A stretch of DNA of 64,000 nucleotides. Origin: Larix kaempferi (Eukaryota > Streptophyta > Pinopsida > Pinales > Pinaceae). The position numbers were made by a program, and so were the translations under genes. The stretch lies in assembly GCA_027924585.1 (NCBI GenBank), contig BSBM01000140.1:4480001-4544000 (forward strand), written 5' to 3'. This document shows, in pieces, positions 24,245 through 36,499 of this stretch. The first letter of the stretch is position 1. Each line of letters starts with the position of its first letter. Under the pieces are notes generated by a model that was given only the letters and a program-made list of their open reading frames with translations, was not told where the DNA came from and did no database searches.

Positions 24245-24910
24245 CTTCTGGCAAGAAGGATCGGCCGCTCCTTCCTTTCGTAGAGAATTGTGAATTCACC
24301 TGTATGCAGAATGGTGAACAAAAAAAGCATTGACCAACCCTTCTTGTTGTATTGAACTACTACGAAACGAGTCTTAGGTACAAGAATTTTCGGCCTAGCC
24401 TTTATTTACGAGGGAGTTGTAAAAATATTCAACCTCCGAAGGCGAGGCTGTCAATCCATGTATATGAAGGATGGTGAACACTGGAAGAAGATTGAGATAA
24501 GGGTCAGCCGACCTTTCGTCATCACGTTGTAAAAAGGTTGAAGTCTAACTTGAAGCGAATATGGGGGTTGAATAATCAAGATTCTCTTAACCATGGCGAT
24601 GCACATATGTCGTTACCATCTTCGCATAACATTCTATTTAACATAAACTAGAACACCAGATGACTTCACACTTGGAAGCTATCGCAGTATACAGAACTAC
24701 GTTGAATCTCTAATGTATTCACTAGTTTGCTACGAATTCGTCAAATTGTGTGCTTCTTCTTCAAAATCACGCACTTGTATTCCAATTAATCAATGTGCAA
24801 TTACCATTCACATACATATAAATTAAGCACAAAAACTCACATAAACTTGAATAAAAAACATGTGATAAACTCATACACATAAACAAGAAGGATCGACCGC
24901 CCCTTCTATG
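24245..24910. repeat. Palindrome cluster 4
   Basis: Copies near 24253, 24319, 24385 and 24890, the counterpart of cluster 2 in unit B. Words such as caagaaggatcggccgctcc are kept. Confidence 0.7.
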
Positions 24911-24952
24911 ATGGTCGCTCATTCTATGATCAATCCTTATCCCAAACGACTC

Positions 24953-24960
24953 TATAAAAT
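24953..24960 (+). promoter_or_regulatory. Possible TATA box of gene remnant B
   Basis: TATAAAAT about 195 bp before the ATG at 25155, in the same position as in unit A. Confidence 0.35.
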
Positions 24961-25154
24961 GTGCATTCTATCTCTCATGGATAATGCTAGCAGATTTGAT
25001 CTTAATCAATCAATTGATTTTGAAAATGAGGGGTCATTCCCTAACCATCGATGATTAGCATGAACATTTGCAAGTATACATCTAATATTAAAACACTAAT
25101 TTATAATTATAGACATTGTATGCATTCTTATATTGACTCTTTTGTAGATAAAGC

Positions 25155-27830
25155 ATGGCTAATTTGTTGAGCCTCAGTAACTACTAGGAAATCCCTTGCT
25201 TTGAACTGACAAAAGATCACTACCTTCCACCATTCACAAATGGATGGTATCTTGAGATGGAAGAACCAGATAATTTGTACTCGGATATATATCTATTCGA
25301 CTAGGATTTCGAGGGAATCTTGATTAGAGATGGGATATTGACATATGCGGAACCCGTTGATTCTGATAAAAAATTCCGTTTTCAAGCTGAAGTGACCATT
25401 GGTGAAAAGTATGGCCTTATACAGTGTGATCTTATGGTTTCTGATTATCAACCAGATCTAATGAAAAATGGTCCTGATCTAGATCTGATTTCCTGTGCGA
25501 AGCAAGGGAGGGTTTTTCCCTCCTATGTTTTGTCTAATTGTTTCGGAATTGATACGGCGACATCCTTGAAGAAAGGAATTTTGTCGGCATGGAGGAAAAG
25601 AATGTGGGCTGGGAAAACTTCCTCTGTATTACATTATAGGAATATTAATAAGGGGCCGATAACGGTATTCCATGAAAAGATTCTAACATACAACAGAAGA
25701 GCATTTCTCCAATATTTTGTAAAAGATGTGGGGAAATCTACCTTGAAACATCTCAAAGGAAGTCCTTCTAAAGCGATGCTACAGAAAGCCTCTAAGAGCT
25801 TCGAAACATCAAAAGAAGTTCAACAATATCAGATCAAACACGTTTTGTTCGATGAGAATGTTTTTTCCATTGACGTAACACGATGTGTTGTTGCGCCTCT
25901 ACACTTACAATATCGAAAGGTTGATGAGGAGGTGGTACAAAAGATGGTGGTATCACTTGTCCTTACATTTACAACAACATTGAGAGATGCTATTCTATTG
26001 CCTTTCAATAAGGAGACCAGATTTCCCTTTCTTCCTGAAAATGAAAAAGAAATTGATATTCCATAAGTAATTTTTATATATTGGATGGGAAGCATACTAT
26101 TTATGCGCAGAAAATAATCATTGAAGATGAATAATATAAACAGCTCCATAAAAGGTATTGGCATCGAACAACTCATCTTCTACAGAGAGATGTTCCTCAC
26201 GACATCATCAGCAAATTATGCAAACATCAAAATTTGTCAAACAAGGAATTTGCAAACACTACATTCATTTCTTTAGTTGAAAAAGCAAGGGAGATATGGT
26301 TATTGTGTGGTTCTCCATCCCGCCTGGGAAAGGGAAATGCTTCTAGTGATGCTTGGCAGGTATAGAATTTTCTTTCTTATCAATCAAATTCTTTAGATTG
26401 TTGCTTGTGTTATGAAATTAGGAAATTAACTGGAATATTGAATTTTATATGTTTGCAGTCTTTCCAAACTCAATGTATGGATATCTTTCTTGTTAACTAA
26501 AGGGAGAGCCTTAAAGATAAGCTAACTCTTGTTTCGACATCGGAATGATTGTGGAGAAAATGGCAGTCTGTAGTCGAGATTTACAAAAGTGGCACCTTGG
26601 ATTGCATGCCGAAGAGCATCGCTCGGGATGATTTTTCGCTAAATAAAATAAAGAGTTATGGCTTTAATTTTTTCAGACCATTGTGTGATCTTGATGAAGA
26701 TATATTGACCATTGTGGCAGACAATATAATCAATGGATCAGTTTGGTTGAGCACATAAGTTGATAAAAAATTTTGCGCATAAACTTTAAGTCAATATTGC
26801 AAACGAATAAAGGACAAGAAGGCAACCAGGAAGTCAATCATTGAATATTTCAAAGTTAATGATGTTCAAACTGAACGATCGCAGAATGTCATTGACCATA
26901 ACGTCATTGAAATATATAAAATATCACCAAACCATCTCAAGCAACTGTGCAGTATTTTATGCTCGAGAAAGAAACCAAAATCTCCGAGTAAAAAGAAAAA
27001 GAACGAATCTGAGTGGATATTGGTACCAAAATACCAATTGATGCTCAGAAAAATATTGAATTTATATATCAATAAAGAGAAGATTTCCATTGAAGACGTC
27101 GAAAATAGTTCACAGTTTGTTTGTCAATGTCGTTACCCTAATTCTTTGGTCACCACACTTAGAACAATTCCATTTTTTGGTGCGACAGCCAGCTGTGAAT
27201 TTGTTGTTGTGGATATGTGTAATTGTGCTATTCCATGGATAGAAGAAGATATACTGGAATTTTTGTACTACCTAAAAACAAATCAAGAGGAATGTACTTG
27301 TATTTTTCTAGCTAATATGGAGAACTCTTATATGATTTCTAAAGCTTTAAGAACTTGGAGCAAGAAATAAAAAAAACATGTTACGGCGAATCCTACAATG
27401 GGAGTATATATAGAGAATTCTCCGCGGACCTGTTTATAGGATTCTCTATTATACAATGTTGGCGCATTGTAAATGATGAGGATATTTTATCTACCTCTGA
27501 AATTGATATGGATTGGAAAGACGAGGCCCTACCGATGGTTGATTTACTTTGGCCCAATGTTAACAGTGCTAGTGCGAGGAGCCATGTGTTTCAAAAAGAA
27601 TGGACACAGGAATTCTGGGATCACATAGTTTCCAGATAGGTCTCTTTTGAAGGCACAGTTCTTTCATTGTACGTAGGAGGTAGGCTTCTTTGTTCATTGA
27701 TCGGGTCTCCAGATAGAACAGTTATTTCTATTGTGGAAATAGTACAACAAGAGATATTCATGAACAACGTCTATCATGAATTGGGTATAAAACAAGGTAT
27801 TTCTATTAAGATTTTCAGATGTCTTTCGTT
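25155..27830 (+). pseudogene. Gene remnant B: ParB-like segment followed by a possible DNA methyltransferase-like region
   Basis: Starts MANLLSLSNY at 25155, then stops (at about 25185 and 25302) that unit A does not share. The long frame 25320-26066 includes ENVFSIDVTRCVVAPLHLQY and VDEEVVQKMVVSLV. After a one-base loss the next frame reads YILDGKHTIYAQKIIIEDE (about 26076), resembling the DGxH element of ParB/sulfiredoxin folds. Later parts read TLDCMPKSIARDDFSLNKIK (26600), a Lys-rich stretch (26980), CEFVVVDMCNCAIPWIEEDI (about 27193) and VSFEGTVLSLYVGGRLLC (about 27640). The last two could correspond to the DPPW-like motif IV and the FxGxG-like motif I of a permuted (beta-type) amino methyltransferase, both degraded. 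ParB-methyltransferase fusions are known in phages and bacteria; here this is a hypothesis. Introns are suggested by TTTGCAG before 26458 and AAG|GTATTT at about 27797. Confidence 0.42.
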
Positions 27831-27957
27831 TTATTTTACTTTTGAATTTTATTTTGCTATTTTCTCAAACAAGGTATTTCTATTAACATTTTCAGATGTC
27901 TTTGATTTTATTTTACTTTTATCGGTCGATTATGTTCAATAAATTCTTTAAATTCCT

Positions 27958-30786
27958 ATTCTACTACACCTTCAAATAAAGAGCATACCCAAGTATCCTC
28001 CAATCGAATTACAATATCCGATGACGAAACTGAAGGTCATAGACAATCTACAAAGAACTACAAAAGAGGACAAGAAGGTAACAAATTATTTTTCACAAAT
28101 CATGGTTAAATTAAGTAAATTATGAAAGGGGATAGTGACCTGCAAAAAATTATATAAAATGTATACCTGCACATTTCCAGGTCAACATATGGATCATGCA
28201 CAACCAAAGAAGGAATCAACAATGTCCCTGGTGATTGGCCAGCAAGTCAAATTGGAGAATAAGGGACCAGGCGGCAGCTTGGACAATTATAATGAACAAG
28301 GCGAGAGCTTGAACAATGCAGCAAAAGAAGAGGACTTGCCCAGTATTGAACCTGGAGAGGGCACCTTGGTGTCAAAATGCGGTGTCTCCAGCGATGTTAC
28401 TCACCAGTCAAATGTTGGCCTGCCATTGACAGGTAAAAGACAATATTTTCTACTTAAATTGATAAAACAAATTTGTTCCGAAGTATATATAATGACAAAC
28501 AATATTTCTATGTAGCTCCCCATACAAAAATGTTATTGATATTATAAATGGAAGGTTTTCTATATCGCAAGAAAGTCACAAAAAATGACTCCAAAAGAGA
28601 TAAAAAAAGGGGAAAGAGTAAAAAAGGCGGAAGAAACTACTCTAATAAATGGTGAATTTAAATATAGAAACACTTCATATGAGTCACGAACAAAAGCCAT
28701 TCGATTTTTGGATTTATTTTTTTCCAAATTCAATGTTGGGATTTGGTCATCTAAATGTGGTGTTAATGAGGGGAAGGTACTGCTTACAAAAATTTTGGTT
28801 GCCTGCGGTAAAGATAAATCATATGAGCAATTTTATTTATTTATTCGGTTTTGAGATAGATGTACCTCCAATCAAGAAGGAAATACACAAAAAATATGGA
28901 GAGTGTGTGGAAGGAGTTCCCAATGCAAACTTCAGAAATTAATACATTAATGATTGTTTTGGAGGGTGATGTTGAGAAAGCAGTTCCATTTCAAAACTGT
29001 ATTTTGTGTAAGCCCTTTATTAGATCGTCCCTTGGGACAAATACTGAATTGGTACATGGACTTTGGCAGTATTTGAGTAAAATGAAAGAATTAGCTGATA
29101 TCAGAAACTATCAAATGTAACCTGTCATTGCCTAAATTTTCTAGATGTAATCTATCATTGCCTATTTTAAACCATTCAATGTGTTTTTTGTTTTTTCTGG
29201 AGACGTTTCTATTTTCGTCTGAATGTAAAATATTATTAGTTCAGTGTGATTCTTTTATTAAATCAATTGAATCTGTTGTGATCATTAACTTCATGAACAA
29301 AGTGTTGTTGTTGTTGTTATATATATAGTCACTATTCTTGTATGCAGTGAGGATATTGTCACCGCAAAAGAAACTATTGGTCCTGGGAGTAGAGGGATTG
29401 CTCTTTGGAGTTCAAATTTTATCCAACATTGAATATTCTTCCAAACAACCTCATTTTGTCCATAAATGCTACCGTTATTATACATGCATATTCAGCCGCA
29501 AAATTTTCAGTGTTGCCAAAGAGCATTTCGACGTTGCTCTATGGTTTTCCTGGCTCGACAACATGGAAATTAAAAATTTCCTGGATGTATTTGAATGGTT
29601 TAAAAATGAAGAATTTGTATTTATTTGGGGTCAAGAGCAATGCGAACATTGTACTATTTTTAATCAATCAATGTCTGCATACTATAATGTTGGTGAAGTA
29701 CTGAACATAATATACAAAAAGTCCTTCAAGAATGTACTTATCCAATATGGAGATATACATAAACAAACGGACATGTTGTTTATAGACGAAGGGCAATATC
29801 AATCAGTAGATAATAGCAAGGCAAACTAGTTGGAAATTTGACAGTTCACAAGAGAGAGATATAACTATAAAAACAATGTTGTGTGCTTTGCTGAGTTATC
29901 TCGGGCCTCGTTAAAAAATGGGGCGTTGGTTAAACACATTGAATTTGAGATGACCGTCATATTGTACAAAAAAAAAATTCATCAAGTGATTTGTATATTT
30001 TTTACATTTACTCCTACATTTAATTGATGTAAGTTTTATTGCACAGTTCTCATCTTATTTATGGACATTGTACCATGTATCTGGTAATGTGTTTAAAAAA
30101 TTGTTGAACATGAAAGCAATATACTTAGAAACATTGAACCATAATATTTTATTGACTGGTTTGTGTGTGTGTGTTTTTTGTTTGCAGAGAGTACTAGAAA
30201 ACCATTAATGATTTTTTATTTCAATGGTGTTTTGTTACACACAATACATAGAAAATAGAAACTCATATTGCGACGACCACTAGACATCGAAACATCAAAA
30301 AAGTATTATTTTATATTCCCAGGCTCAAGGGAATTTTTTGAAAAATGCTTTCGTATTTTTGGGGTTGGGGTATGGACATCTGCTCAACGAAAAAACGTTC
30401 ACGAGTTTTTGCCTAGATTATTACAAATAACAAGATTGAAAAGGGAACAATTTAGATTAATTCTAACATAGGAAAATTGTTATTTCACACCCAGAGAGGG
30501 TTTTAAGGCTGTTGGAAATCCTAATGTATATCGCAATCCTTTAAGTATAGTTTGGGACACTTTGAACCATGGTTGGGATCAAACAAATACTGTGATTATC
30601 GATGATTCTGGAGAAAAACGTGTTTCTAATGATGAAGGAAACTGTATTATAACAAAAACTTATAATTCCGACGATGTCGATGACACATTTTTGTTAGATG
30701 GATTATGGCCTTGCATGTTGCACCTGGATGGCATGAGCGATGTGAGGCCAATTGTGAATAAAATAAATATGGAAGTATTTTGTTAA
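27958..30786 (+). pseudogene. Decayed multi-exon gene with FCP1/NIF-like phosphatase segments
   Basis: Plus-strand remnant with plausible exons: a charged segment at about 27965-28078 ending at a donor, and a second exon at about 28181-28431 (MDHAQPKKESTMSLVIGQQV) bounded by TTTCCAG and a GTAAAA donor. Three HAD-type FCP1/NLI-interacting-factor-like segments follow. The first (28700-29117) has FFSKFNVGIWSSK and a C-terminal KMKELADIRNY. The second (29360-29826) has KKLLVLGVEGLLFG, FDVALWFSW and EFVFIWGQEQC. The third (30187-30783) has FYFNGVLLHTI, FRIFGVGVWTSA, NTVIIDDSGEKRV, DDVDDTFLLDGLWP and DVRPIVN. The family dephosphorylates proteins such as the RNA polymerase II tail using a DxDx(T/V) motif; here motif I is LGVEG or FYFNG, so the nucleophile Asp is missing. 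Stops at 30263 and 30469 confirm decay. It may be a separate gene from remnant B. Confidence 0.6.
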
Positions 30787-31880
30787 ATAATACACTTGAA
30801 TCTTTGTTTGTACTAGTATGTCCAATTTCACTGTGATTATAATTCTTGTAAAGTGTCGAGTTTGGTTTTCAAAAATGTAAGTCTGTTTAAATTGTATTGT
30901 TAAATCATAAAACATATAAATCTGTGTGCTTGATTTATCATCATATTAAGTTAATTTGCTAAGTTAAGTTATTAATCATCTAATTAACAGCTTCATAACT
31001 AGGATTATGCCTATCATTCTAAGAACATACAGGAGGCATCCATCCATCAAAAAGGTTGTGACAACATAAGCATACATGTATTACATAAATGGAGTTTAGC
31101 CATTCATCATTCACATGCAAAATTAATACAGCAGATAGCTTATGCAATTGAAAGAAACCTCATTCAAGAATATATATTAACCTTCTAACAGGCTTAACAT
31201 AGCATATTCATGGCTTACATTTATTTACACATAATTTCATTCCACAGATTGAACAAATAGTACATATATGTTCCATGAGGTTACTTGATTCACTAGAGAG
31301 CTGAAGTAAACCAAATATTGTCAAAAAGACTTCCCGGAAAATTAAATTAATTTCTCAAAAACAGTCTGAGAATTTCATCCTTCTGCCAGAAAAATAAAAA
31401 ACTTTTAGCTATTTAGAAACTTATCCATTACAGGTCTAAAAGAAGTCCAAAATATGGCCTAGTCAAAGAACTTTACTGATCCCTTATCAAAACATAACTA
31501 ATCAATAGTTTCCTCCCAAAACAAATAACAAACTTCTTTTTTCATTGCATCTTTTGAAAACTTATCTGCATCGATGTTGTGCTGCCTATATATATGATCA
31601 ATAATTTCCTCCCAAAACAAATAATCCAAATTTTGTTGGCGCATGCTATATCTTATTTCGTTACAGATGTAATAATTTCATTTCTCAGACCGAAAGGTTC
31701 TAAGCAATTGCCTAGCAATTCATTACAATTAATCATTATGGGATCTGTAATGCTCTTCTTAAACACAAAGACCCATATGGACAATTTGTCATATTCCATA
31801 GAAAAAGTGTTGCTATTCAATTTCCAGAGGGTAATCTTGCTATGAGTGAATTTTCATTTCCTGGTTGTCTTTTGGTTAAA
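30787..31880. other. No recognised gene
   Basis: AT-rich sequence after the FCP1-like remnant. Short open frames have no familiar motif. Nothing beyond simple AT-rich words was noticed. Confidence 0.5.
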
Positions 31881-32350
31881 CCCGCATTAGTAACCTCGCT
31901 ATACTCAATGTGCCAAATCAAATATGCCACGTGTCACAATATCATCGTTCCACTAGTCACCCTAGGATCTCATTATTACAATTCCCTCCTAAATGAAGGG
32001 TCGGTCGATCCTTCTTGTATTATCCATTATGGCTATAGTTGAATTGATGGATAAAGGTTTTGATATTTAACTATGGAAAGAAGGTGCGGCAGATCCTTCT
32101 TTCCATAAAATGGAAGTCGGGAAAAACCATTTTTATATGATATAACTTCCAAGGTGTTCTATTTTTACAATTTCCTTGTAATTGAAGGGTCAGCCGAACA
32201 TTCCTATTCCCCGTATTATTTTCAAATTAGTTTGACACTGGAAGAAGGGTCGGTCGACCCTTCTGATTACCAATATTCTTTTCATAATATTTCGACACTG
32301 CAAGTAGGGTCAGTCGATCCTTCTTGTGTTCTCCATTATGGATATAGCTG
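31880..32350. repeat. Palindrome cluster 5 (opposite orientation)
   Basis: Copies near 31997, 32083, 32187, 32244 and 32308, the best being aagggtcggtcgacccttct at about 32244. The flanking words (ttctccattatggatatagc) are the reverse complement of those in clusters 1-4. The unit is related to 36500-37180, including a shared upstream stretch (aatcaaatatgccacgtgtc). Confidence 0.75.
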
Positions 32351-32559
32351 AATTGTTCTATTTGATGTCCATGAATTTACCTTTCCCCTTAAAAATTTTA
32401 ATGCTTGCTATACTATACCCTATACCCTGTACTTCTTAGTAACTAATCTTGGCCATTGTGTTGTGTTGCTCGTGCACTCCTAGCAGGTTCCTTCGCTGGC
32501 TATTTGGCTGCAACTTTGGTACCATCGGCCCTCTACGCATTCAAAGTAGCCCCATTCTC

Positions 32560-32690
32560 TCTGCTTCGTGTCTAATGGGGAGCTCCATGTCTATTAGGGA
32601 GCTTCCCCATTCTTTCTGCTCCGTCTGTAACTGGGGAGCTTCCCCATTTTCTCTGCTCTCTCTGTAACTGGGGAGTTGCCCCATTCTCGA
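32560..32690. repeat. Tandem GGGGAGCTTCCCC repeats
   Basis: Four to five imperfect units of about 35-50 bp, each centred on the self-complementary word gggagcttcccc (best at about 32600 and 32635). No coding meaning is seen. Confidence 0.7.
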
Positions 32691-32799
32691 GGAATAACTC
32701 CTCCCAACTCATTTATGATGAAATTGTGCAAATATTCAACCTACAAAGTATAGGCTATGAATTCATGTATATCTCAAATTGTAAAGACTACAAAAATAC

Positions 32800-34030
32800 T
32801 AAGCACAAGAAAGGTAGGCCGACCCTTCATTAAAGATGGAAAAAATGGCAAAAATGACCCCTGAAAAAAACTTGTAGTAAAATACACACAACAGGTAATT
32901 TTCCTAGATGAAATATAATAAAAGGAAACAGAAACAAAATCAACATATTTATTAATTCCGTCGGGTTAAATCTAGGTTGTAAGATTAAAATATGTTGACG
33001 GCTGCAATCTAATCTGGGGAATACGGTTTGCAGGTTGCGGGTTGCGGAAACGTATGTTGTAGATCCATTATTTAAACTCTTCCCGCAATCTGCAATCATG
33101 TATAACTAGATAGCCACTTCAACAAGCTATAGCATAATATGATGGTGCGTACATTTTTCTGAAACTGTGAATTATGGTGGGCATTCTATCAGAGCAATTT
33201 TGACTACTTTTTGCATACTTTCTCAATTTACAAAGTTTCACAAACTTGCCATACTTTTTGAGAATGATGTCAGATTGCAACACTGAATAATGATAGCACG
33301 GTAGCACCAGAACACCATCTTGTGTCTTTCCAGCCTCATGACACATTCCATGTCATCATAGATGCCATGTAATCATACATGCCATGTCATCACTTCCTTT
33401 GGCATCAATTCTCTCTTTGAGGCTCACACATGTCAGATATTCCCTTTCCAAAATAGAGATTAATTCATGTATAACCATAATTGTTAAGAATGGAAAAATA
33501 TAAATCACAAGAAGGGTCAGACAGCCCTTCTGGCAGTCTGAAACTAGTATGAAAATAATATTGGGAAGAAGAAGGGTCGGACTCCCCTTCATTTATGAGA
33601 GACTTGTGGAAATATTCAACCTACGAAGTATAGGCTGTCAATTCATTTATATCCTGAATGGTGAGGACTAGAAAAATGCTAAGCACAAGAAGGGTCGGTC
33701 GACCCTTCAATTAAAAGAGAAATGAAATACAATTAATCTACGAAGGCTGGGAAAACATTTCCCCACTACCGACTTCCATAGTATGTGGCGGCAATCGAGA
33801 CATTGCCTATGATATAACATGTAAACAATATTTTTACCGACTTCCGATTGCTGACAAGAAGGATCGGCCGCCCCTTATTTTAGTAGATAATTGTGAACAC
33901 CAATATCCGACAACTCACCTATATCCAGAATGGTGAACACAAGAAGGATCGAACCACCCATCTTGCAGTCTAATACTATTAAATAATATTAGGTAGAAGA
34001 AGGGTTAGTCGCCCCTTCATTCATTTATGT
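32800..34030. repeat. Palindrome cluster 6
   Basis: Copies near 32808, 33510, 33570, 33690, 33857, 33942 and 33997. The copy at about 33690 (gaagggtcggtcgacccttc) is a perfect or near-perfect palindrome. Between 32830 and 33460 are blocks also found at 38500-39330 (agccacttcaacaagctata and ttgcggaaacg words), so a larger composite unit is repeated. Confidence 0.8.
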
Positions 34031-34049
34031 TGAGCCTCGTTCAAAAGAA

Positions 34050-34320
34050 AAAGTATGGTTTTGGAACCTGTATTTTGGCAGTTTGGAAACGGATTTTACA
34101 GTTTCGGAACCGGTTTAGTCACTTTCGGAACTGGATTTTGCACTTTTGGAACCGGTTTTGGCTCTTTAGGAACCGGTTTTGTCACTTTTTGAACCTTGAT
34201 TGGCACTTTCGGAATCGGTTTTGGCAATTTTGGAATCATTTTTGGTACTTTTGCATTTGGCTTTGGCACTTTTGGAACCTGGATTTGGAAGTTTTGGAAC
34301 CGTATTTTGCTTGATTTTGG
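34050..34320. repeat. Minisatellite of about 21-24 bp (ggcacttttggaaccggttt)
   Basis: About ten imperfect units based on ttttggcacttttggaaccg. A second array of the same unit with the same right flank (gattttggagtttagaaagg) lies at 39985-40265. Long open frames with FGT and FWN repeats come from the repeat and are not genes. Confidence 0.88.
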
Positions 34321-34329
34321 AGTTTATAA

Positions 34330-35267
34330 AGGCAGTTTTAGCCCCGTCTTCAAAGTGACTTGAATATTTTAGACATTTATTTTCTCACCTTAAAATTTAG
34401 AACATTTACAAATTCACACTTTTCAAATCAGAAATTGCATTTGTTTATTTTAAATTCACACTTTTTGAATTGAAGTTCATAGTTTTATAACAACAAACTG
34501 CAATTTAAGGTTCATAAGTAGTAAAAAAACACATCATTCCAATAGAAAAACACCCTTTTCAAAGCCAATATTGCGACTTTCAGAAGGTCCTTTTCAATTG
34601 CATTTTTTTTTATTTTAAATACAACTTCAGAATAATTTAAAGTCGCTGAACGTTTTAGAACAAAGGAGAGCAATGATGAATGGAATTAAGTTGGTGAGCT
34701 GAAATTGATCGAGGAAGAAACATAAACGATTGATAATATTCTATTTTTTCATTCTGTGGAGCTGGAAAGTCTCGCAATTTTCGACTATCATGGGATTGAC
34801 TATAAAATGTAGTGGAAATGGGTGAGGTGTGCATCTTTAAAACAAGTAAAACAAATTATGTGCAGTGAGAAGAAGTTGACAGCATGATCTGGAGGCACAG
34901 AGATTCGAAGATACCCTAGACATGGCAGTATTGCATCTCTCTCGAATACCTGCATAGAAAACAAATAACTGTTTATCACGCTGTCGTAAAAAGAAACCAT
35001 TTCCAACAAATGCAAAAATAATCATTTTATTGCAGCCAACGCTTGAGCACACATATCATCATGCACAATAAAAACAGAGCAACTATTCCGAAATTGCCAA
35101 GTGCACCATAACAGTTGGTCTGGGCATTCTGCTTGGACGGGTTAGCTCCTAACACAGTTGGTGTGGGTATCCCACTTAGACGGGTTAGCTCCTAACACCG
35201 TAGTTAGTGAAAGCAAAGGCATTCAACCAATGAAATATACTTTGCAAATGATAAGAAAACACTTAAA
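34330..35267. other. No recognised gene
   Basis: AT-rich sequence. Two imperfect units of about 54 bp (gacgggttagctcctaacac) occur at about 35110-35205. The minus-strand frame at 34800-35015 has no convincing identity. Confidence 0.5.
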
Positions 35268-35498
35268 TTAGACGTGTGTATAATAATGACTACAAAAATT
35301 CTTTCTTACAGAGAAAAACCTTTTGTGGATATGTAGTATTTCAAGGTTAAGAAGTTGCTCCAATAAATTGAGAAGAGGAAGAGGCTTCAGAATATGGATA
35401 TCAAGATTCTTCAATGATTTCAAGCTACCTATTATCTCCCCAAATTTCTCTACAGGAAAATGGTGCAATAGATCCATTATATGAGAACGTTTCTTCAT
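35268..35498 (-). pseudogene. Possible leucine-rich-repeat fragment
   Basis: A 76-residue minus-strand frame with leucine spacing GSLKSLKNLDIHILKPLPLL and LLEQLLNLEILHI. This fits one or two LRR units as found at the C-terminus of plant NLR or receptor proteins. It is too short to assign a gene and nothing adjoining it supports a whole NLR. It may be a relic or coincidence. Confidence 0.3.
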
Positions 35499-35570
35499 CT
35501 ACCATCTACCTATATGAGAATGTTTCTTCATCTACCATCTACCTATATGAGAATGTTTCTTAATCTCCCT
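35480..35570. repeat. 30-bp tandem repeat, three copies
   Basis: Units of tatatgagaatgtttcttca plus tctaccatctacc, repeated head to tail. They overlap the start of the short LRR-like frame on the other strand. Confidence 0.75.
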
Positions 35571-35824
35571 ATGTCCCCTCTTGGTTGTAGGAACATAATG
35601 AAAAATCCATGCATACCTAGGGAATATAAGGCGAACAAACTGAAAAATTCCATTTTAGTTTGCTGTGAGTTGTCACTGTGTTGATGGATTATCCTATGTA
35701 TAGTGAGTGGCCACTGTGTTGATGGATTGAATGGGATGGGAGTCTGGGATGGATGGGTAATGGTAATTATCACAGTATGGAAGGATCATGGTGGTCAAAT
35801 ATATCATCTATAGTGACTATATAT

Positions 35825-36095
35825 TTTGTTGGAGTGATTGTACACGTATCACTCCAATTGATTCCTTGAAAATCCAACAACCAACATGCCTGCTTCTAGC
35901 ACATTAAATGGCCAACATGCTTGCTACTAGCGCATTAATAATATTCATCGTAAATATTTTGTTGGATTAATCTTACACGTATCACTCCAATGAATTCCTT
36001 GAAAATCCAATGGCTAGCATGCATGCTGCCAGCACATTAATGGCCAACATGCTTGCTGCCAGCACATTAATAATATTCACTGTAAATGATGGATT
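35825..36095. repeat. About 125-130-bp tandem duplication
   Basis: Two units, each with cacgtatcactccaat, ccttgaaaatccaa and aacatgcttgctgccagcac-like words, starting near 35835 and 35970. Within each unit the aacatgc...agcacatta word is itself doubled. Confidence 0.7.
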
Positions 36096-36499
36096 GTATC
36101 ACTCGTGTGAATAATCTCATCATGATTTCAGTCCACATAATGTTTATGTCTTGTCACCAACAAAGTCTCTCATTGGGGTCAATGGTAATTATCACAGTAT
36201 GGCGGGATCATAAGCTGGGTGCATGAAACCATTTGGGTTTGATGGTCGATTAGAACACGAAACATAGGCACAGAATATTCAAAACACATTCTTTGCCTTC
36301 GATACCTTTGTTTTTGGAGGATTTAGGTGTACCGATAGCTAGAGATGCAATGATATTTTGAGACCACAAATGATACTATAATTATTCACTTCCTCTTGCA
36401 GTTCACCCAAGCATATTTAAAACATAGTGTTTAATAGAGAATAAAACGTAGCATGGATTCGGTGGTGCTCAAAGGAGAAAATATTGTATACGAGTCAAT

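Larger units (their letters stand above)
22847..27580 (+). repeat. Tandem duplication, unit B (4.7 kb)
   Basis: Second copy of the unit described at 18347-22846. Unlike unit A, it continues without a break into downstream gene sequence (27580-27830), so unit B keeps the ancestral 3' context and unit A is a 3'-truncated duplicate. Confidence 0.9.
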
